A stretch of 64,000 bases of DNA, taken from positions 46,556,001-46,620,000 of the forward strand of contig NC_134147.1 of assembly GCF_033958435.1 (NCBI RefSeq), written 5' to 3'. Made by a program: the position numbers and the translations under genes. Source of the DNA: Carettochelys insculpta. Its lineage: Eukaryota; Chordata; Testudines; Carettochelyidae. Shown here piece by piece: positions 58,127 through 64,000 of the stretch (positions are counted from its first letter, which is position 1; every line of letters starts with the position of its first letter). A model generated the notes under the pieces. It worked only from the letters and a program-made list of their open reading frames with translations. It did no database searches and was not told the DNA's origin.

Positions 58127-58268
58127 ATTGGAAATATTCAAGAGCAGGTTAACTAAACACCTTTGAGGGATAATCTAGGTGGTGCTCAATCCTCTTCTTC
58201 AGGGGGACTGACTCGATGACTTCTCAAGGTCCTTTACAATTCTAGTGTTCCAGTAATCTGTGATTCTG
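58127..58268 (+). mobile_element. CR1 3' end completing the 56.6-kb copy
   Basis: GGAAATATTCAAGAGCAGGTT, CTCGATGACTTCTCAAGGTCC and the terminal GTGATTCTGA continue the CR1 interrupted at 57175. Removing the nested elements would join the two parts in correct order. Confidence 0.8.
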
Positions 58269-58394
58269 ATAAACTCAGTTTAGTGAAAGCACTGCAAATG
58301 CTAGAGAAAAGCCCATGGATTACACAAAATGCTCATTTGGAGAGAAGGGCTTCGTCTTTATAGTAACTAAATGACGTATGGCATATATGTAGAG
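58269..58394. other. Short spacer between two CR1 copies
   Basis: Anonymous sequence, about 125 bp. Confidence 0.4.
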
Positions 58395-58401
58395 TAGTGG
58401 T

Positions 58402-58894
58402 GGTCAGGGACTCTCTTCTGAGGGAGACGGAGGCACCCATCTGTCACCCTGACATTTCATCTCGGGAGGTGTGCTGCCTGCCGGGGGCCTGTATCTGAGA
58501 CATTATGGAGGCGTTGTTGAGGATTATCGAGCCCTCTGACTACTATCCCATGCTTCTCATCTAAGTGGGCACTAATGATACTGTGAGGTGTGACACTGAG
58601 CAGGTCAAGAGTGACTTCTGGGCTCTGCGGGCACGGGTGAGGGAGTTTGGGGCGCAGGTGGTATTTTCCTCAATCCTGCCTGTCAGAGGTAGGGGCCCAG
58701 GCAGAGACAGGTGCATCCTAGAGGTGAATGCCTGGCTTCGAAGATGATGTCGTCAGGAAGGCTTTGGCTTCTTCGACCACAGGGTGCTATTCCAGGAAGG
58801 ACTGCTAGGCAGAGATGGCATTCACCTTTCGAGGAGGGGAAAGTCCGTATTTGGACACAGACTGGCTAACCAAGTGAGGAAGGCTTTAAACTAG
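58402..58894 (+). pseudogene. CR1 ORF1 C-terminal part with SGNH-esterase-like domain
   Basis: The frame ends at a TAG at 58892, 5 bp before the ATG of ORF2 at 58900. It contains VGTNDT (58568-58585) and DGIHLS (58817-58834), the G-x-N-D and D-x-x-H blocks of the SGNH esterase domain found in CR1 ORF1. Nonsense codons are visible at TGA (58496), TAA (58562) and TGA (58745). The N-terminal half is absent. Such ORF1 proteins are thought to bind membranes or RNA; no function is expected of this copy. Confidence 0.75.
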
Positions 58895-58896
58895 GT

Positions 58897-61792
58897 TTGA
58901 TGGGGGCAGGGGAGCAAAGCCCACAGGTAAGTGGAGAACATGGAAACCTGGGAGATGGGTCAGAAATGGGAGGGAGCGTGGGCAGCAATGTGAGAGTAAA
59001 AAGAGGGTCAAGGCAAAAAAGGAAGGCAAGATCAAATCAATATCTTAGATGCCGATACACAAATGCAAGAGGTATGGGTAATAAGCAGGAAGAACTGGAA
59101 GTGCAAATAAATAAATACAACTATGACATCGTTGGCATCACAGAAACTTGGTGGGATAATGCATGTGATTGGTATGTTGGTATTGAAGGGTACAGCCTGC
59201 TTAGGAAGGATAGACAGGGAAGAAGAGGGGGAGGTGTTGCCTTATATATTAAAAATGTACACACTTGGACTGAGGTGGAGATGGATGTAGGAGATGGACG
59301 TGTTGAGAGTCTCTGGGTTAGACTAAGAGGGGTAAAAAACAAGGGTGATGTCCTGCTAGGAGTCTACTACTGGATGTCTACCCAAGTGGAAGAGGTGGAT
59401 GAGGCTTTTTTTAAACAACTAACAAAGTCATGCAGGGCCCCGGATTTGGTGATGATGGGGGACTTCAACTATCCGAATATGCATTGGAAAACTAATACAG
59501 TGGGTCAGAGACTATCCAGTAAGTTCTTCGATTGAGTTGGAGACAATTTTTTATTCCAAAATGTTGAAAAAGCTGTTCTAGATTAGATTTTAACAAATAG
59601 GGAGAAATTGGTAGAGAACTTGAAAGTGGAAGGCAGCTTGGGTGAAAGTGATCATGAAATCAAAGAGTTCACAATTCTAAGGAGAGATAGAAGGGGAAAC
59701 AGCAAAATAGAAATAATAGATTTCAGGAGGGCAGATTTTGGTAAACTCAGAGAGCTGGTAGGTAAGGTCCCATGGGAATCAAAACTGAGGGGAAAAACAG
59801 CTGAGGAGAGTTGGCAGCTTTTTAAAGGGACATTATTAAGGGCCCAAAAGCAAGCTATCTTGCTGCCTAGGAAAGATAGAAAATATGGCAAAAGACCACC
59901 TTGGCTTAACCAGGAGATCTTGCATGATCTCAAAATAAAAAAAGAATCATATAAAAAATGGAAACAAGGACAAATTACAAAGGATGAATATAGGCAAACA
60001 ACACAAGAATGCAGGAGCAAGATTAGAAAGGCTAAGGCACAAAATGAGCTCAAACTAGCTACAAGCATAAAGGGAAACAAGAAGGCTTTTTACAAATACA
60101 TTAGAAACAAGAGGAAGACCAGGGACAGGATAGGGCCATTGCTCAGTGAGGAGGGAGAAACAGTAACGGGGAACTTGGAAATGGCAGAGATGCTTAATGA
60201 CTTCTTTGTTTCGGTCTTCACTGAGAAGTCTGATGAAGGAATGCCTAACGTAGTGAGTACTAGTGGGAAAGGGGTAGGATTGGAAGTTGAAATAAAAAAG
60301 AACAAGTTAAAAATCACTTAGAAAAATTAGATGTCTGCAAGTCACCAGGGCCTGATGAAATTTATCCTAGAATACTGAAGGAGCTGATAGAGGAGGTATC
60401 TGAGCCTCTATCTATCATCTTTGGAAAATCATGGGAGACAGAAGAGAGCCCAGAAAACTGGAAAAGGGCAAATATAGTGCTCATCTATAAAAAGAGGAAC
60501 AAGAATAACCCAGGAAACTACAGGCCAGTCAGTTTAACTTCAGTGCCAGGAAAGATAATGGAGCAGGTAATTAAAGAAATCATCTGCAAGCACTTGGAAG
60601 GTGGTAAGGTAATAGGAAACAGCCAGCATGGGTTTGTAAAGAATAAATTATGTCCAACCAATCTGGTAGCTTTCTTTGATAGGATAACGAGCCTTGTGGA
60701 TAGGGGAGAAGCGGTAGATGTGGTATACCTAGACTTTAGTAACGCATTTGGTACGGTCTTGCGTGATATTCTTATAAAAAACTATGCAAATACAATTTAG
60801 ATGAGGCTACTATAAGGTGGGTGCATAACTGGCTGGATAACCGTACTCAGAGAGTAGTTCTTAATGGTTCTCATTCCTGCTGGAAAAGTATAACAAGTGG
60901 GGTTCCGCAGGGGTCTGTTTTAGGACAGGTCCTGTTCAATATCTTCATCAATGGTTTAGATATTTGCATAGAAAGTATGCTTATTATGTTTGCAGATGAT
61001 ACCAAGCTGGGAGGGGTTGCAACTGCTCTGGAGGATAGGGTCATAATTCAAAAGGATGTGGATAAATTGGAGAAATGGTCTGAGGTAAACAGGATGACGT
61101 TTAATAAGGACAAATGCAAAGTGCTCCACTTGGGAGGGGACAATCAGTTTCACACATACAGAATGGGAAAGGGCTGTCTAGGAATGAGTACAGCAGAAAG
61201 AGATGTAGCGGTTATAGTGGACCACAAGCTAAATATGAGTCAACAGTGTGATGCTGTTGCAAAAAAAAGCAAACATGATTTTGGGATGCATTAACAGGTG
61301 TGTTGTGAACAAGACACGAGAAGTCATTCTCCCGCTCTACTCTGCGCTGGTTAAGCCTCAGCGAGAGTATTGTGTCCAGTTCATGGCACCGCAGTTCAAG
61401 AAAGATGTGGAGAAGTTAGAGAGGGTCCAGAAAAGAGCGACAAGAATGATTAAAGGGCTAGAGAATGTGACCTATGAAGAAGGGCTGAAAGAACTGGGCT
61501 TGTTTAGTTTGGAAAAGAGAAGATTGAGGGGCGACATGATAGTGGTTTTCTGGTATCTAAAAGAGTGTCATAAGGAGGAGGGAGAAAACTTGTTCTTTTG
61601 GCCTCTGAGGACAGAACAAGAGACAATGGACTTAAACAGCAGCAAGGGAGGTTTAGGTTGGACATTAGGAAAAAGTTCCTAACTGTCAGGGTGCTCAAAC
61701 AGTGGAATAAATTGCCAAGGGCAGTTGTGGAATCTCCATTGCTGGAGATATTTAAGAACAGGTTAGATAGATGTCTGTCAAGGATGGTTTAG
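58897..61792 (+). pseudogene. CR1 ORF2 (endonuclease-reverse transcriptase), full span but broken
   Basis: The start ATG is at 58900. Endonuclease blocks in order: YTNARGMGNKQEEL (59056), IVGITETWW (59128), SLWVRLRG (59309), GDFNYPN (59459) and GESDHE (59638). Reverse transcriptase blocks: SPGPDE (60343), [13 protein letters not shown] (60514), YLDFS (60726), GVPQGSVLGQVLFNIF (60900) and FADDTK (60990). Nonsense codons occur at 59533 and 59584, a 1-bp deletion near 60296 shifts frame, and further shifts occur near 60775, 61265 (extra A in an A run) and about 61595. The original stop is at 61790. The YxDD-type catalytic aspartates (FADD) remain. Confidence 0.9.
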
Positions 61793-61885
61793 ACAGTACT
61801 TGGTCCTGCCATGAAGGCAGGGTGCTGGACTCGATGGCCTCTCAAGGTCCCTTCCAGTCCTAGTATTCTATGATTCTGTGATATA

Positions 61886-63400
61886 TCTTTGTCTTTAGGC
61901 AGCTTAGTTGATGTGTCTTATAGTCCAGGAGAGGCCAGGGATGCTGGCATTTTATGTTCTTCATTGAGTGATGACTAAATTCTTAGCAGATGAAGAGTGA
62001 ACTTTTATGAAGATTTGGAAATGTGCTACTTAAATTGTACAGCAGTAAATTTTGCACTCTCTCTGTCATGTCATGCCATAACTTATGCATAGAGCACTGG
62101 CTAGTTCCATGAATAGAATGAGGCCAGGGAATGGCCTTGTGTGCTACTTTCATTTCATGTCCCACTGGCTTGACTGCTTCTCTGGCCATGACAATGATTC
62201 ATTTCATTCTGACTTCTGATTCTTACAATGTGATTTGCTTAGACACACATTGTGTTGTGTACAATTATTTTATTTAATGTTTTTTCTCTTAAAAGTGAAA
62301 GAAATATGATTCAGTAGTCATTCTAGTCATGTATTTAAAATCACTTAGTAGAATAAAATTCCCAAGTACTGTAACTGTCAAATTCCTTTATCTAATTTAT
62401 GAATTAGAGGCAAAGGAATCAACAAAACCACTCCATTTAGTGTCATTAGATTAGCTATTGTAGAAACCACAGAAAGTATATAATCCTTTCTGTTCACTTG
62501 AATTTGGTTATTAAGCTTTGATGGAACTTTCACTTAACCAAATGCTTTTGATTACAACAATAAACTGGTTAACTCTTTGCTTTCCTGTATTAAATACGGA
62601 AGTTTCAATAGATGCCTACCTCATTGGTCCTTACACTTATTGTGGCAATGGCTTGCTTAAACAGAAGGTGTGGATTAGAGTGAGGGGCATCTTTTTCCCT
62701 TAAAGTTCCTAAAGCAACTTCCTACAAAAGCCCTTGTTTTTACATTTGAAATTTGAGGCTACAAATTGTTAACACATAAATAACTTCTTAAAATATATTT
62801 TTGCAGTTTTTGATTGCAAAAACATCAGTAGTAAAAACAAATGAATAATTCAAATCTTTATTTGGAAAATATGATTCTAGACTTGCATAGTATCACTGTG
62901 GCTGAATATAAAAGTCTCAAATTAAGGGGTTGTATTGTACTGAAAAGGAAATGCAACTGTCATTATAGTGGTCTTATTTGCTTCACAATAATATAGACTC
63001 AGAGAAGGGCCTTGTCCTATTATTATGTACGTACATATTGATTTTAAGCATATATAGTTCTAATGACTTCAGCAGCGCTGTTCAAGTGTTCTGAGATGAA
63101 GCATATATGATATGATATGATGTTTCCAGGATCCATCTTAAATTCATAGCAAAAATTCCATGCACTTTAAGAGGAAAGGATCTGAGCCCGTAGGTTTTTT
63201 GTTTGAAGCATTTCTTTTGTACATTGAGACACACAAACTGTTTTATTTGCATTATATCATATTAGTTGTACAAATGTGACTAATATTTTATTAACAGCTT
63301 TCAATTAAATCAGTGTAATTCTTTTAGTTATAATTCTTTGTCATAGTAAGCCCATTACTTCTTGTTGTGTCTTGAATGATTAAGGGGAACAATTTATTTC
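61886..63400. other. Anonymous AT-rich DNA
   Basis: No gene or named repeat is seen. Confidence 0.4.
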
Positions 63401-64000
63401 TGTCCACATTATCCTCAGACGTATCCCTTGTCATTCAGGTGCCCTCAGCCCGCAGCTGCGCCACCTTGAGCCAGGCTTCCCCCAACCTCTTCAAGATACC
63501 CTCCAGTAAGTGTGCAGTGCATTGCATACCCCAGGGCAGGGGGAAGGTCACCCACCTCTGCCATGGCCCGAGGCAGCCCAGGCACACAGGCGACAGCCCA
63601 ACCCCAGCTGTCCCACCTGGAGCGTGCCCCTGGCATGTGGGCAGGGCTGCAGGTGAAACCCAACACCTACCAAGCTGCATGTGTGTACAGGGGGGCCCAG
63701 GAAGCACCAGGCTGTGCCCATATCACCTGCCACTCGAACGGGGACTCCTGTTAGCCTGGATGACCCTCCTTGCCTGCTATCCCATTGCCCTGCCATTGTC
63801 AGCAGCATCTACAAGGCATCGTGGAGGCCACGTGTGGCATGGGCCACTGTGCAGCGAATGCATGTCATCGCTATGGGGACATCCCTGAGATATGCCTGTT
63901 CCATGGCTTGGGGTCGGGGGCAGCTGCTCACAGAGGGTGGGGGACATGGAAACCAGGGCCAGGATGGGGGACTGATGTGCTGCCGCTTCTCTCTCTTCCG
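63401..64000. other. GC-rich block running off the window edge
   Basis: GC content rises sharply from about 63435. A pyrimidine tract with CCTCAG at 63414-63419 and CCA|GTAAGTG at 63507 would frame an 87-bp exon, but both strands carry long frames by composition and I recognise no domain. It may be an unclassified repeat or the edge of a host gene. Confidence 0.35.

Larger units (their letters stand above)
58395..61885 (+). mobile_element. CR1 LINE, longest copy: end of ORF1, ORF2, 3' tail
   Basis: About 3.5 kb. It begins within ORF1, carries all of ORF2 in broken form and ends in the CR1 tail (GGTCCTGCCATGAAGGCAGG ... TATTCTATGATTCTGTGATA). The 5' part with the ORF1 zinc-finger region known from turtle CR1 is missing, the usual LINE 5' truncation. 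It is closely similar to the 35-kb copy over their shared length. Confidence 0.93.

Noticed and set aside
1..64000. CRISPR arrays, operons, riboswitches, phage or prophage genes
   Set aside because: No spaced direct repeats, no bacterial gene organisation; the repeat content is clearly vertebrate.
1..64000. Endogenous retrovirus or LTR pairs
   Set aside because: No primer-binding site, paired LTR or gag/pol-like frame was recognised; all RT frames are CR1-type. 24480-25860 reads like an unnamed long repeat but offers no LTR evidence.
1..64000. Functional tRNA, rRNA or snRNA genes
   Set aside because: No cloverleaf with intact A and B boxes was seen; the only tRNA-like sequence is the truncated SINE at 38332.

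Overview
The window looks like nuclear DNA from a reptile, most likely a cryptodiran (hidden-necked) turtle. Three things point there. First, several CR1 LINE copies carry the turtle/archosaur-type ORF2 and the (ATTCTATGATTCTGTGA)-type 3' end. Second, a tRNA-derived SINE at 38332-38507 shares its 3' tail with those CR1s, the arrangement known for the tortoise Pol III SINE. Third, there are many short DNA transposons whose ends read GGCTRTGTCTACACTA. The species call is an inference; no host gene could be named.

The landscape is AT-rich intergenic or intronic sequence with nested mobile elements. No complete host protein gene is visible. The one strong host feature is a CpG island at about 27.78-28.51 kb. 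It holds a perfect CRE (TGACGTCA), two NRF-1-type sites and several good splice donors, and looks like the promoter and first exon of a housekeeping-type gene, possibly bidirectional. Two weak candidate host exons are listed: 39205-39322 (+) and 56147-56454 (-). Neither was recognised.

Layout. 1-6.3 kb: anonymous DNA, a GC-rich block with a decayed tandem repeat, two MIR-like relics and a 709-bp MITE. 6.3-9 kb: a foldback MITE and a decayed CR1 broken by a hAT insertion with target duplication. 9.8-11.2 kb: hammerhead-like/Penelope-like repeat modules, one pair forming a 270-bp palindrome. 12.5-27.4 kb: old LINE fragments, Harbinger-like and mariner-like MITEs and the second 709-bp MITE copy. 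27.8-28.5 kb: the CpG island. 28.5-35 kb: intron-like DNA with mariner-type MITEs and a compound microsatellite. 35.07-37.54 kb: a CR1 with most of ORF2. 37.6-42.7 kb: hAT elements, one holding the SINE, and more MITEs. 44.5-53.4 kb: minus-strand CR1s with MITEs inside them, and an inverted-tail element with 13-bp target duplications. 56.6-61.9 kb: a triple-nested CR1/mariner/mariner stack, then the longest CR1, which retains part of the ORF1 esterase domain and a broken ORF2. 62-64 kb: anonymous DNA ending in a GC-rich block.

All CR1 reading frames are broken, so any mobility here would need factors supplied in trans. Thirteen MITEs share one terminal signature, and eight have exact 3-bp target duplications. 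This is the main organising theme and fits mobilisation by a PIF/Harbinger-type transposase encoded elsewhere.
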